Translations under genes and position numbers: made by a program
In this document: one piece after another, positions 44,791-56,125 of the stretch
How positions within the stretch are numbered: the stretch's first letter is position 1
Layout of the letters: every line of letters starts with the position of its first letter
Origin: Simmondsia chinensis
Taxonomy: Eukaryota > Streptophyta > Magnoliopsida > Caryophyllales > Simmondsiaceae
Direction of reading: 5' to 3'
Assembly (NCBI GenBank): GCA_018398585.1
Contig: JAGTTD010000008.1
Location: forward strand, 12,040,501-12,104,500
Length of the DNA stretch: 64,000 nucleotides
The notes under the pieces: generated by a model
The model's input: only the letters and a program-made list of their open reading frames with translations
Databases searched by the model: none
Told to the model about the DNA's origin: nothing

Positions 44791-46919
44791 GCTGCTAAAA
44801 GATGTCATCAAATTCTTTAATCAAGGCTCGTACTTTAGGCTGGGTAACAGATCCCAACTCAGTAGGGGAAATAACAAACTATTGTCCAATCCATTGGATG
44901 ACACTCTTCTTAATGCCCCCTTGTAAGTTTTTGCCTTCGATTAACTGTAAGTGTGCACGATCGGCCATGCCTTGCATTGTAACCTTAATTCCATGAACTT
45001 CAAAGGAAACAGTTAGTTTTTCGAAGTCGAACATCACTGGATTAAAAGATCTCATCCAATCAACACCAAGCACCATGTCACAGCCACCCAAAGGAAGAAC
45101 TCTAAAATCAAAACTAAACTGGTGTTCTTGCATACTCCATTGAAATGCTTGACACTTGTTCTGAGTGAGAATGGAATTTCCATCAGCCACAGTCACAGCT
45201 AAAGGATGAGTCTTAAGCACTTCATGCCTAACTTTCTTCACTAATTTAGGATCAACGAAGCTATGAGTACTTCCACTATCAATAAGAATGGTGATAGAAG
45301 TCTTTCCAGCTTTTCCTTTAATTCGAATGGTATTGTGAGCCCCATTCCCAGTCAAAGCTTTCATAGAAATCTCAATTTCGTCATCCATCACTTCTTCTTG
45401 TGACTCTTGCTCAGAATTATCCTCAAATGGATCTATTTCTTCACTGTCAGAATCAAGATGAGCCCCTCTTGTAGACATCAGGAACTTAGAGTTGCATTTG
45501 TGACCAGGTTGACAAGGTTGGCTGCATTTACAAAAAAGCCTTGTAGACCTTTTATCAACAGCACGGTTTGTCTTGGAAGCAAATGAATCTCTGGATTGAG
45601 GTCTGGAATTTCCTCCCTTGAGCTTACTCTTGTCACTGGATGAAACAATCGTGGCCTCAATCAACTTGGCCTTGGCATAAGGTTTAGACAAGGTCCTTGG
45701 TCCAATTGCCTTCACCATATTCTTGATTCTTGGTCTCAATCCACTAATGAAACTAGAGACATAGTATGCCTCCGTAGCTTGTGGATAAGTGGCTATCATG
45801 CTAGCTCCTAAGTTCTCAAACCTTGTCATATACTCACTTACAGTGGTCGTTTGATAAACGTTGTTAAAGTTGTGAACAACATCACCAATGTCCTCTTCAC
45901 CATATCATTCACATAGTTCTTCCACAAACTCACCCCAAGAAAGACTTGGATTACTTTTTAATACATTGTAAAACCATACTTCATGGTCTCCATGAAGATG
46001 CACAGCTGCCAGTTCTACTTTCTCTGTTCACTTATGTTGTAAAAGTGAAAATATCGATCACACCTTCTCAACCAAGATTGAGGTTGTTTACCATCAAAAG
46101 GTTCAACTTGTACTCAAGGTTGTCTGAAAGCATTGCTCCGATTACCTGAAGTAGCATCATTACTTACTGCTTTTCATTGATAATGCTGATCTGGTGGCCT
46201 GTCAGGATGTTCAAAGTCATCGGATGAGTTTCTATTGTGCAACACAACCTCTGGAGGTTTGGTATGCAGACCTACATTCTGTCCAGATAACCGAGTTTGT
46301 GCTCGCTATATGGATTGATCTCGAGTCCTTATAGTAGCAGCAACCTTTAGAAGATGAGTATCAATTGTTCTATTGCAATCTGGTGGTCTAACCTCAGCTT
46401 GATTCAAGGGAGATACACTTCGATTCCGGTCCAAACCTTCAACACTGTCAATATGAACTCGTGGCTGCCTAAGTTCTGGTGGAGGAATTAACTCACTAGC
46501 AGGTCGCATAACTCCATTTATGGAAGATTCACCTTGTTTATTGACTTGATTTTGCAATTCAATCAATTTTTTCTCAAAACGCAAGGATTGCAGCCACCAA
46601 TCTGATCTTGCTGTAATTTTTGGTTAATTTGATCTTGTAAACCACCAATCTTATCCTCAAGTCTTCGAATTTGTTGTTGTATTTGATCTGAACTTTTCAG
46701 ATCGTGTTCATCCTGCACCTGCTAAATTCTATTCATCATCATATCCATTTGTAACTTGTACATTTCATCCATTTGTGCCCTAAACTGAGTTTGAGTGATA
46801 AACTCAGGTCTGACAGTAGCATTACCTCCTACAATCGAAGCAAATGTCTCATTTGGATCAACATTAGCAACCGCTGCTGCATTTATACCTCCAGATCGAA
46901 TATTTGGCCTTCCAGCCAT
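44791..46919 (-). pseudogene. B2 gag and protease
   Basis: ATG at 46919: MAGRPNIRSGGINAAAVANV, then a Gln-rich stretch with stops (46720-46585), and the Gag core. From 45829 one frame runs 316 residues without a stop: MTRFENLGASMIATYPQATE, YYVSSFISGLRPRIKNMVKA, a zinc knuckle with its first Cys-x-x-Cys altered (LFCKCSQPCQPGHKC), an acidic linker, then protease [20 protein letters not shown] and [20 protein letters not shown]. It ends with VIQWIGQ and a stop at 44879, after which the linker to RT follows. Confidence 0.92.
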
Positions 46920-46974
46920 AAATGATTACACAAATCAGATTCAAAATACGCCTGATCAAGGCTCTGATTCCAAA

Positions 46975-47368
46975 TGTTAGCTTTCAAATCCAAAATTAAG
47001 AGCTAAACTAATAGAAGAGAAAAAAGATGAGGAAGGAAGTGAATTAGAGATGAGGAGTAGAGAAAGAGATGAGAAGTAGAGAGATTTTTTCTGAATGTTA
47101 CTGAATGAATGAAGATATTACATGACTAAGATCTATTTATAATAGATCTTGATACATTGAATCCAAAACAAAGCTTACAACTGACTCCAACAACTAATAC
47201 CACCAACAAATGAACCTGGTTGCCACATTTGACTTAGTTTGACCCATAACTGACCTTGGCGCCTAAAAGATCAACTAACTAATATTTGAACTTAACCAAC
47301 AACACATCCCACAAGCTAAACCAGCAGCAACAAAATGCAATTACAAACAAAACTAAGGAAACACAACA
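46975..47368 (-). repeat. B2 5' LTR
   Basis: 394 bp. Primer site: complement of about 46960-46972, TTTGGAATCAGAGC, one change from the iMet complement. The TATA box sits in AGATCTATT-TAT-AATAGATCT near 47128-47148, the same inverted repeat as in A2. Confidence 0.94.
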
Positions 47369-47446
47369 TAACCGGACACAACATTACAACTCAAACTACT
47401 TTTCCCGCCAAAACACAAAATTCAATTACAATCCCGGGACATGACA
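47369..47446 (-). repeat. B1 5' LTR, right piece
   Basis: After the 5-bp duplication, 47374-47446 is collinear with 25119-25191, ending GGACATGACA. Together with 41354-41577 it restores the 297-bp length of the other LTR exactly. Confidence 0.93.
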
Positions 47447-47451
47447 GGCTA

Positions 47452-48640
47452 TGACAAATCACAGGGGTCTCAGAGAACAAATATGGATTTATGCTAGGTA
47501 GGTCGACGACATAAGCCATCCATCTCTTAAGGAGGTCACTAGTGTACTACAGAGGTAGACAAAAGGACCTCCGTATGGTTTTTATTGATTTGGAGAAGGC
47601 ATATGACAGGGTACCGTGGCAGCTCCTATGGAGGGTCTTGGAGGGGAAAGGAATTCCTCAACCCTATTTACATGTCATCAAAGACATGTACGAAGATGCC
47701 CAAACCAATGTGTGAACAACAGAAGGGGATACAGATGCTTTTTTCATTGCAATTGGGGTACACCAAGGATCATCCTTAAGCCCATTCCTGTTCATTTTGG
47801 TTTTGGACGAGCTCACAAGGCTCATCCAAGGGGATGTGCCTTGGTGCATGCTCTTTGCGGACGATATAGTCCTGGTGGGAGAATCTAGGGACGGGGTGAA
47901 TGGGTAACTTAAATGTTGGAGGGTGGCCTTAGAATCAAAAGTTCTAAGACTCAGTAGATCAAAGATTGAGTATATGGAACTTAAGTTCTGCACCTCTACC
48001 ATGCCAAGCACAGAAATCCACAAGATTGGATCTGAGTGCATACCACAGAAAGCATGTTTTAAATACTTGGGTTCCATGGTTCAACAAGACGGCAAAGTAA
48101 ATGTAGATGTCAACAATAGGATTAAAGTGGGGTGGCATAAATGAAGGATGGCCTCTGCGATACTGCGCGATAGGAAGTTCCCGTTAAAGTTAAAGGGTAA
48201 ATATTATAAGACAATAGTGAGACTAGCTATGTCCTACGAGATAGAGTGCATGCCAGTTAAGTGTCATCACACGCAGAAGCTGAAGGTGGACGAGATGAGG
48301 ATGTTGAGATGGATGTGTGGACACACAAGGAAGGACAGGATCAAAAGTGACATTATAAAAAGTAAATTCGGCGTCTCCCCAATAGGGGATGAGTTGAGGG
48401 AGCGAAGTCTGCGGTGGTTTGGGCATGTTAGGAGGAGACCCACCGCTGCCCCGGTCAGGATATGCGAACAACTCCATGTTACAGATGGGAAAAGAGCGAA
48501 AGGCTGGCCAAAGAAGAGTTGGGCAGGGATGATTTAACAGGACCTCGCCTACCTCAACCTAAATGAGGAGATGGCCCTAGACAAGGCTCAATGGAGGATT
48601 AGGATAGGTGTAACAGATATAGCGGTGTAGGAGCATCGCC
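47452..48640 (+). pseudogene. LINE RT, second half, and C-terminal region
   Basis: [97 protein letters not shown] (catalytic FADD intact), RLSRSKIEYMELKF, FKYLGSMVQQDGKV, then MRMLRWMCGHTRKDRIKS, IGDELRERSLRWFGHVRRRP and GWPKKSWAGMI. This is the full plant RTE RT series. Stops at about 47715, 47908, 48143 and a frameshift near 47615 make it inactive. The reverse transcriptase would copy its RNA at the nicked target. Confidence 0.9.
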
Positions 48641-49015
48641 TAATCGTAAGCTCGTTCTAATACAGCACATATGCTTGTATGCATTGTTGTATAGATGCAG
48701 TTCTGGCGTCTGTTGATCACTTAGTGCTCCTAGGGTTGGATGGAGATGATTTCGATAGATGGGCAGAGTGGAAGAGGCCGACCATAGAAGAATTTGATGA
48801 AGACCCACCACTGCCCCTGTAAGGAGATGTGAACAACTCTATATTACCGGCAGTAAGAAAGAAAGAGGCCAGCCAAACAAGAGTTGGATGAGTAAAATTT
48901 GGCAAGATCTTGCCTACCTCAACCTAATGAAGAGATTGCCCTAGATAGAGCTCAATCGAGGGTTAATATAGGCATAGTATAGAGATATTCGATTTAGCGG
49001 TATAGGAACATTGAA
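48437..49015 (+). repeat. Tandem duplication, about 366 bp, at LINE coding end / 3' UTR
   Basis: The segment starting GACCCACCGCTGCCCC (48438) recurs as GACCCACCACTGCCCC (48804), and ACCTCAACCTAAATGAG (about 48551) recurs as ACCTCAACCTAATGAAG (about 48917). Between them the blocks 'gcgaacaactc', 'ggccagccaa', 'agagttgg' and 'atagcggt.taggagcat' appear in the same order. The second copy is more diverged and non-coding. Confidence 0.75.
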
Positions 49016-49058
49016 CAGAAAACAATTTAGAGGAAAATTTGCTATTGATACGTTCTAT

Positions 49059-49110
49059 ACTCTCTCTCTCTCTCCCTCTCTCTACTTTATCTCTCCCTCT
49101 CTCCCTTTCT
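49059..49110. repeat. CT-rich microsatellite
   Basis: Imperfect (CT)n, interrupted by single C, A and TTTA insertions, in the LINE 3' UTR. Confidence 0.85.
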
Positions 49111-49404
49111 CCTATAAGCTCTAGACGACCTACTCTATCTATATGTTTGCATCATGTCGCATGTATGATTTTTTCCCTACATGCTTGCATTATTCGCATG
49201 ATCTCTAGGCTTTTTATGCTTTACATGCTTTTCATACAGGCTATTCTTGAATATCATAACTATCATTAACTATCATCTATTAGGTTGGGGGTCCTCGGAA
49301 AAAGTCTCTCGTCAGGGTCTTACCCTTATAGGGAAAGGATACGTACATCTTACCCCCCTTGACCCTGCGCAAGCGGGAGTCCTTGAGGCACTGGAACTGT
49401 TGTT

Positions 49405-50326
49405 TTACACTATTTAAAATTTTAATATTTTTCTTAGGATTTTATTTGGGCACCGTTTTTCAAAATTATAATTTTAAAAATTTTAATATTTTGCTCATAT
49501 TAAAATTTTTAAAATTACAATTTCTAAGAATGATGTCAAATGAATCTCTACCCAAAAATTTTATAATGATAAAATTAAAATTATGAAAAATAACTCCAAA
49601 AGTTGAGGGAATAACTCAACAAATCTACTTTTAAAATTAAATTATAGAAAACTAAACCAAGACATGAGGCAGTAACTCCCCATACCCTCATTTTTAAAAT
49701 TAAAATTAATTTCTCATTTTTAAATTAAATTATATGAAATTACACTAAACAAAAGAGAGAATAACAACCGTACTCTCAATTTTTAATTAGATGAGGGCAC
49801 CACATGGCATAAATAATGTGGTGACCTCTAGTTATAGAATAATTTTTCTAAATTAGGATTTAATTTTTTTATATCCTATAATTACAAATTTAGTACATTA
49901 TTTGATTTAATTTTTGTATTTAATTTTTTTTAACTTTTAATTTAAAAACCACAGCCACCATGCATGTGCAGATAAGACCCAGAGTTATTACATCTTTCTA
50001 TTTAATTTGTGCATTTAATGATTTAAAAATTGTAATTTCAAAATGATAGGCACGTGCATTGTAGATAAGATCCAATTTTAATACATCTTTTAATTTAACT
50101 TGTGTATTAAATATTTTTAAAATTTTTATTTTTAAAAGATAGGCACGTGCATCGGCCGAGGGATGTTCACGTAAATTAAAAATCGAAAAGACCTAACCAA
50201 AATCGAGAAAACAAAACCGAAAATTTTGATTATTGAGTTGAAAAAGTCGGTGTGGCTACTAGCTAATAAATGCCATTAATATGGGCGGTTACGGTTTTTT
50301 GGTTTCGCTAAATCATTAACCGATTA
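49405..50326. other. AT-rich spacer with short tandem repeat
   Basis: No gene seen. Within it, 49960-50155 contains about 2.2 copies of a 90-92 bp unit beginning 'gcacgtgca.tg.agataaga' (49963, 50051, 50143). The CACGTG-like palindrome GCACGTGC opens each unit. Element C is inserted at 50327. Confidence 0.5.
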
Positions 50327-50826
50327 TGTTATGAACCGAGAATCCGAGGCATGGGCTTCAGGTGGCTGAGCTGCGTTTAGTTCTGTTGGTCTGCTATTGG
50401 GGTCTGTTTTGCTGGTCATTCGCTGTCCGTGGGCTGCTGCTTGCTGTCCGTGTGTTGCTGTTGATTGTAGTGTTGTTATTTCTAGTTTTGGGCACCAATA
50501 AATGAGTTTAAATGTTGGTTAGTTAGTTTCTAGAGTTTTCTAGATATTTCTTCCAATAAATTGGTTGGTAATGTGCCTTTATTCATTGTATGGTTTGCTT
50601 AATTGTCTATAAGTAGCTGAGGAATGTATTGTTCAGAATTCATTCAATGATATTACAACCAAATATCTCATTTGAGATTTAACTTCTCTCTCTCATCTAA
50701 CTCTCTCTATTTTCTCATCCCTAATTCTCTACTTTCTCATCTCAATTTCACTTCTTCCTCATCTCATACTCTCAATCTATCCAATTTTACTTAGTTTACG
50801 TTTGTGATTCAATCACGAACGTAACA
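50327..50826 (+). repeat. Element C 5' LTR
   Basis: TGTTATGAACCGAG to GAACGTAACA. The last 31 bp form a stem, TTACGTTTGTGATT (50796-50809) with AATCACGAACGTAA (50811-50824), ending two bases before the LTR edge. Confidence 0.95.
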
Positions 50827-51080
50827 ATTGGTATCAGGGCCTCGTTTGGCTTCCAATCGAGTGCGTAATCAAAAAAAGAAGAAGAAAAGAATCAAATTCA
50901 ATGCTGAATTTGATGTTCAAGTGCAGATTCTAGAAAAAAATCAAATCAGTTCAGATTTGTATTCAACCAGAAAATTGTTGAGCTTGCAATAACCAAATTT
51001 TGTTGATCATACCTGTGATTGTACTGCTGTCGTCTGAAATTAATTAGATCAGTTCACATTGTGTCGTTTAGGAGAGAATT

Positions 51081-52911
51081 ATGGCAGGAGGAGTAACAAC
51101 AAGATCAGGAATGGCCAAATCTGTTGCAAGTCCTTCCAATGCTGATGTTGTTAGTGGAAATGCAGAGAATGAACCACAAACTAACAATGAAGATGGAGTG
51201 CGTGTTCAACTAGCAGCATTAGTGGCTCAAATGGCTCAGATTAATCAGACCGTGATAGAAACCCGGCAAAGGAATGATGATCGATTGCATAAAATGGAGG
51301 AACGATTGCATAAAAGATTGCAAGATCAGGACCAGAAGTTTAATGAATGTTTTGGCTTGCAAATTCAGAGTTTGGAGGAGAAAATGGACGATCAATTCAA
51401 CCGGCATAAGCATCAGATTGGGGAGGCAGTGGCTGAACAAATGATTGAACAAGAAAAAGTGATTGATGGAAAGATTGACGCTCATTTAAATGATCAATGG
51501 TAGAGTTTTGAAGTGAGGTTTGTTGAAATCAACAAACAAGCAATTGATGCTCGAGTGAATGACCAATTGCAAGGAATTGAGGATAGATTGGATAGTTGTC
51601 TAGCTATGTTGCAAAATCAGACACAAAAACAGAACGTAGGTGCAAACGGTGGAGGTCTGTTGTCGATAAGTCAGTTACTGAGAACTACCGAACCGTCTCA
51701 ATCACAAGAACCAAGTGCTGGTGTTCATCCTGCTCGCCCATAAGTTGATCCTCAAGTAGCTAATGTGAATGTTTGACCTCAAGTCCAGCTGCAATATGAA
51801 GAGGATAGATTCCAGAATCGGGCTCTAAGAGATCAGGTAACTACCATTCCGCATGAACCATCATCTGGTTGGGAGCAAATCCGATCCCTGAGCAGAAATT
51901 TTGGACAAAAAGATCACCCTCCAGATCCTCCAAGTCGTCCACCTGATCCTGCTGTACAGATCAAATCCAGATTTGAAAATTCAGGACACTTTGATCCCTC
52001 CCATGATCCAACACACATGCTACTGTTTGTTCGAATGCTAGACATCTTATTCAGCCTCCAGGTTCTGATCAGCAGCATCTTCATGGACCGAGTGCATTTG
52101 ACATTGTTCCTAACCATAGCAATGAAGTCACTTATGGTAATCAATACAATGGATTTAGACAACCGAGAGCTCGAATTGAGAATTTTGATGGGAAGCAGCC
52201 ACACTCTTGGTTAAGAAGATGTGAACGTTATTTCCATTTTTATTCCATTCCTGCTGAACAAAAGATGGAACTAGCTGCGGTATGCCTCCAAGGAGATCAC
52301 GAAGTTTGGTTCTATAGTTTATTGAAGAGTAATTCTACACTTACTTGGGCTGAGTTTATGGTCGAGTTTTGTGAACGCTATGGTGATGATGACCTGAGTG
52401 ATATAGTTGATAACTTCAACAAGCTGACTCAAGTTACAACCGTGAAGGAGTACATGACAAAGTTTGAAAATCTCCGAGCTAGTATGATAGCTGTTACCCC
52501 TCAAGCTCCGGAGTCCTTTTATGTCTCGAGTTTTATCAGTGGATTAAAGCCTAAAATCAAGAATTTGGTGAAGGCTATTGGTCCTACTTCTTTATCACAA
52601 GCTTATGCGAAGGCGAGGTTGTTTGAGGCTACGTTTCTACCAACCAATGAAGGGCCTAAACATCGAGGTGAAAGTTCGCAACAACATCTCAAAGAAAGAG
52701 ACGAAACAAAGTGCATCGTCCCTTTGACAAAAATGCTCTTGAGAAGAGGCCTCAAAGACTTTGCTTCAAGTGTCGTCAACCTTATGTGATAGGCCATAAA
52801 TGCAATCCTAAATTTCTCATGGCGGTTAGAGGGGTCGACATTGAAGGGCAGTCCGATGGTGAGTGGGTTGATGTTGAGTATGTGGATTCCGACCAAGAAA
52901 TTTTCATTTAG
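51081..52911 (+). pseudogene. Element C gag
   Basis: ATG at 51081: MAGGVTTRSGMAKSVASPSN, 140 residues uninterrupted with a long coiled-coil-like Gln/Glu/Arg region (DDRLHKMEERLHKRLQDQDQ). After a TAG it continues as INKQAIDARVNDQLQGIEDR. Gag core: MELAAVCLQGDHEVWFYSLL, DDLSDIVDNFNKLTQVTTVK, EYMTKFENLRASMIAVTPQA, YVSSFISGLKPKIKNLVKAI. Zinc knuckle CFKCRQPYVIGHKC at about 52755. Frameshifts near 51990 and 52700. The N-terminal region is much longer in coiled-coil than in A1, A2 or B2. Confidence 0.9.
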
Positions 52912-53341
52912 GATGAAATGGGGATTTCCTTGACGGCGTTGACAGGGCAAGGAATGCATAAGACAATCAGGATCAAAGGGAAAGCCGGCACGAGATCGAT
53001 TGTCGTTTTAATAAATAGTGGGAGCACCCACAGTTTTCTTGATCCAAAAATTAGTGAAGAAAGCAGGACATGAGGTGATTAAGACTAATCCCTTGGCAGT
53101 GACCGTGGCAGATGGAAACTCGATCCTTACTCAAGGCAAATGTCGAGCCTTTCAGTGGTCCATGCATGAACATCAGTTCTCACACGAATTTAGAGTCCTT
53201 CCCTTGGGGGGATGCGATATGGTGTTTGGAGTTGATTGGATGCTCGGTTACAATTCGGTATCTTTCAATTATGTTAAGCACGCTGTGTCATTTGAATGTC
53301 ACGGGTCTAGAGTTACCTTGCAAGGAATGGTTGACCACTAA
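52912..53341 (+). pseudogene. Element C protease
   Basis: MGISLTALTGQGMHKTIRIK, then IVVLINSGSTHSFLDPK, in which the catalytic Asp of DSG is Asn. A frameshift near 53045 leads to [60 protein letters not shown] and VTLQGMVDH, stop at 53341. The last 190 bp are uninterrupted. No RT follows. Confidence 0.9.
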
Positions 53342-53383
53342 TTTCCATTCTTGGGGACAAGAATGTTCTCAAGGGGAAGGGAA

Positions 53384-53883
53384 TGTTATGAACCGAGAAT
53401 CAGAGGCATGGGCTTCAGGTGGCTGAGCTGCATTTAGTTCTGTTGGGCTGCTGTTGGGGTCTGTTTTGCCGGTCATTTGCTGTCCGTGGGCTGCTGCTTG
53501 CTGTCCGTGTGTTGCTGTTGATTGTAGTGCTGTTATTTCTAGTTTTTGGCGCCAATAAATGAGTTTAAATGTTGGTTAGTTAGTTTCTAGAGTTTTCTAG
53601 ATATTTCTTCCAATAAGTTGGTTGGTAATGTGTCTTGATTCAATGTATGGTTTGCTTAATTGTTTATAAGTAGCTGAGGAATGTATTGTTCAGAATTCAT
53701 TCAGTAATGTTGCAACCAAATATCTCATTTGAGATTTAACTTCTCTCTCTCATCTAACTCTCTCTATTTTCTCATCCCTAATTCCCTACTTTCTCATCTC
53801 AATTTCACTTCTTCCTCATCTCATACTCTCAATCTATCCAATTTTACTTAGTTTACGTTTGTGATTCAATCACGAACGTAACA
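53384..53883 (+). repeat. Element C 3' LTR
   Basis: 500 bp, same ends as the 5' LTR. Substitutions are mainly transitions; no net length change. Confidence 0.95.
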
Positions 53884-54215
53884 AATTATTGTATTTGCGA
53901 GAGCATTATATATGTGCATCACAAGTTATAGCTAATTGGTAGGCAACTCATGAGTTCAATGCCATCTGCATCTAAATTTTTACATTTGTATCTTTTTTAA
54001 GGTAGTTACAGAAAACCTTTATGATTTTTTGTTCGAAAACTAAAACCTCATCACTCAACAAACACTTAATTGCATCATTTTTAAAAAATCGATCACTTTA
54101 CCACAACAAACGTTTTGTTGATTTTTTTTCAAAATATGTAATAAATATTCATTTAATATGTGTATAAGATGTGCTTGAGATTGTCCTGGTACTTGTTTAC
54201 GAGTTTAAGGCTTGT
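53884..54215. other. AT-rich spacer
   Basis: Nothing recognisable beyond the right target duplication of element C. Confidence 0.4.
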
Positions 54216-54970
54216 TAGGGGTGTGTATCGACACATGGGCCATGTGTGTCGACACACAATCCAACAGAACCGCGGGGGAATAGCTGTGTATCGACATAAA
54301 GTCCTTTTATAGAGACGCACGGAGGAACTCTATGCGTTGACACACAGGAACTGCGTGGGCACATAGATCTGCAGTAAGCCTGTGTGTCGATGTGCGTGTC
54401 GACATACAGGTGCTATGTGTCGACACACAAGTCGATTTTGACAGTTTTCTTGCACGGTTTTGCCAAGATTTTGGCGGTTCTTTTGCTTTGTTTTTGGGAC
54501 GTCTTTTTACTCATATATACACATACATACCCCATATTTTTGCACTTCAATTGCATCAAAAGAAACAGAGAAAAGAATTACAAAAGAACTTTGAATGTTT
54601 ATGAGTTCTTGGGTTCTTGTGTTCAAGATTTTGTTAAAACATCAATCTCCTTACATCTCTATCAATTTTTCCCTTTACACACTCGCACTTCATATCTAGT
54701 TGTTGTTGTATCCCCGAAAATATTTCGTATACCGAAATTAATCTTAAGGAAAGTGATTACACGGCCTCAACACCTAAGATCTTTCGGTTACCCGGTCGCA
54801 AGGATTTTGCAAGTATTTTTAAGATTTGCACTAACATGTTTTATGACCATTTTTCGCCTCAAAATTGATGGGGCTAAAATACGTGATTTTAGTAATCGAA
54901 GAAGGGCGTATTATTTTTTTATGCAAAAGTTAAGCGTTTTTACGGTTTTAACAAAAGAATAAGAGAATTT
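54216..54970 (+). repeat. Unclassified repeat with TGTCGACA palindromes (LTR-like), copy 1
   Basis: The first 215 bp hold at least six blocks of the 'tgtgtcgacaca' type (near 54223, 54242, 54285, 54334, 54381-54405 and 54414), several being full palindromes around GTCGAC. They are followed by 'cggttttgacagttttcttgc', here given in part, a TATA-like TATATACACATAC (about 54514) and an A-rich leader. This layout resembles the promoter half of an LTR, perhaps of an Athila or Tat relative. No terminal TG/CA or primer site could be fixed. The 192-residue frame inside has no recognisable domain. Confidence 0.5.
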
Positions 54971-55756
54971 TCTATATTTACAAAAAAAATAATTATATTA
55001 ACTAAATATAGTAATGACATTATAAATTTAGAAGATAAAATTTCATTTTAAAATTTTTATTAAAAAATATTACAAGATACAATATAATATTTTTATTTGC
55101 AACAAGTTTAGAGCTAGATTAATTGATTTGAAATTTTAAAATGCACGAAACTAAAAACTTGAAATTAAATACAAAAAAATAACTTTTCTCAAAAGTTTAA
55201 AAAATATAACAATATTTTTTTAACATTAACTTTTCAAACTGGCTCCAAAAAACTTAATTTTCAGCAATTCGTTTTCAAAATTTAATTTTATATATTTTTT
55301 GATTTTAAATTTATGACTGTAATTTAAAATTTATTTGTATTGAAAAATTATTATTTTGCATAAATATCAAAACAATCCCTGATCTTTTGCTTTATATTTA
55401 AAAGTTATATTGTTCGCCTAAAAATATAAAATTTATGTCTTCAGAAAAATTGTAAAAAATCTCCAATTTTCATTTTTGTGATTTTTTATTTTAATGTTTT
55501 TTAGTCTAATTTTACCGATGTTAACAAATATTATTGTATTTGACAAACTTTTCCCATAAAATTATTTTTCACAATTTCTTTTTCAATTTTTTTATTTTCA
55601 TATAATATTTTATTTTACAATTTATTAATCTAAATTTGAACTTAATTTAAATGAAAAACATTTTATTTTAGCTCGTAACATTCTTCTAAAAATTTTAAAA
55701 TTATTTTTTCCCTCTTATACACGTATAATATCCTTATTATAATTAATTAAAATAAG
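54971..55756. other. AT-rich spacer
   Basis: Very AT-rich; short homopolymers only. No gene or clear repeat seen. Confidence 0.4.
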
Positions 55757-56112
55757 GGTTATTTACACCAATAGTCCACTTACTTTTCAAATGTATTAAT
55801 TTAGTATTTGTACTTTTAATTAAGTAGACTTAGTCCCACTACAATTCATATTGTGTCTATTTGGCCCATAAAATAAATTTCATGTTAAGTTTTTAATAAA
55901 ATTTTTTTTGACTCGTTCATGAATTGGATTAAATTGAGTTCATGGGTGGATTTGAAGCGGAGTACTTGCATCTAACATGATTATCCCATTAAAAATTACG
56001 TCAATAATATAACTTAAATTTGACACAAGGACTAAATTAGCAATATAAATTGTGGAGGGACTAAAATTATAAAATTAAGAGTATGGACACTAAATTAATG
56101 TAATGAGAAAAG
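55757..56112. mobile_element. MITE-like inverted-repeat unit 1
   Basis: About 355 bp. The left end (acttacttttcaaatgta, ttaatttagtatttgtac, acttagtccc) matches the complement of the right end (gtacttttctcattacat, taatttagtgtccatac, ttttagtccctcc) over about 55 bp. No coding capacity. The superfamily is undetermined and no clear target duplication could be fixed. Confidence 0.6.
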
Positions 56113-56125
56113 TACAACATACAAT

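Larger units (their letters stand above)
41578..47368 (-). mobile_element. Chromovirus B2 (Ty3/gypsy), inserted in B1 5' LTR
   Basis: 3' LTR 41578-41981, 5' LTR 46975-47368, 5.8 kb. Flanks caacc (41573-41577) and taacc (47369-47373) are the target duplication with one mismatch. It carries the best-preserved coding region of the window: intact protease DSG and RT FDD boxes and a 316-residue uninterrupted gag-protease stretch. LTRs differ by about 20 substitutions in 394 aligned bases plus one 10-bp indel (hand count). Confidence 0.95.
24895..47446 (-). mobile_element. Chromovirus B1 (Ty3/gypsy), outer element of the nest
   Basis: A minus-strand Ty3 element inserted in the LINE with a perfect 5-bp duplication ggcta. 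3' LTR 24895-25191; 5' LTR 41354-41577 plus 47369-47446, itself split by B2. Its interior is interrupted between 27924 and 39324 by elements A1 and A2. Without the later insertions it would be about 5.4 kb, typical of short-LTR chromoviruses. Order on the minus strand: gag, protease, RT, RNase H, integrase, C-terminal domain. Confidence 0.93.
47447..49404 (+). mobile_element. RTE-clade LINE, 3' part
   Basis: Continues the LINE from 24894 after the target duplication ggcta (47447-47451). It contains the second half of RT, a C-terminal domain, a 3' UTR with an internal duplication, and a tail 'ggatacgtacatcttacccc ... ggaactgttgtt' that ends in TTG-type repeats. The same tail in a separate truncated copy lies at 246-471. 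Confidence 0.88.
50327..53883 (+). mobile_element. Element C: gag-protease LTR element lacking RT and integrase
   Basis: 5' LTR 50327-50826, 3' LTR 53384-53883, both exactly 500 bp. Flanks gatta (50322-50326) and aatta (53884-53888) are the target duplication with one mismatch. Primer site TTGGTATCAGGGC at 50828; polypurine tract AAGGGGAAGGGAA before the 3' LTR. The 2.56-kb interior holds gag and protease only: the sequence passes from the protease end (LQGMVDH, stop) straight into the 'ttcttggggacaagaatg' segment that in relatives follows the integrase. By hand count the LTRs differ at about 18 of 500 positions. Confidence 0.93.

Noticed and set aside
54384..54962. 192-residue frame in the TGTCGACA repeat
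   Set aside because: No domain or family resemblance; the second copy of the repeat does not keep the frame.
54971..55756. Interior of an LTR element bounded by the two TGTCGACA repeats
   Set aside because: The two copies are in direct orientation, but there is no primer site, polypurine tract or coding remnant between them, and a MITE-like unit fills part of the space.
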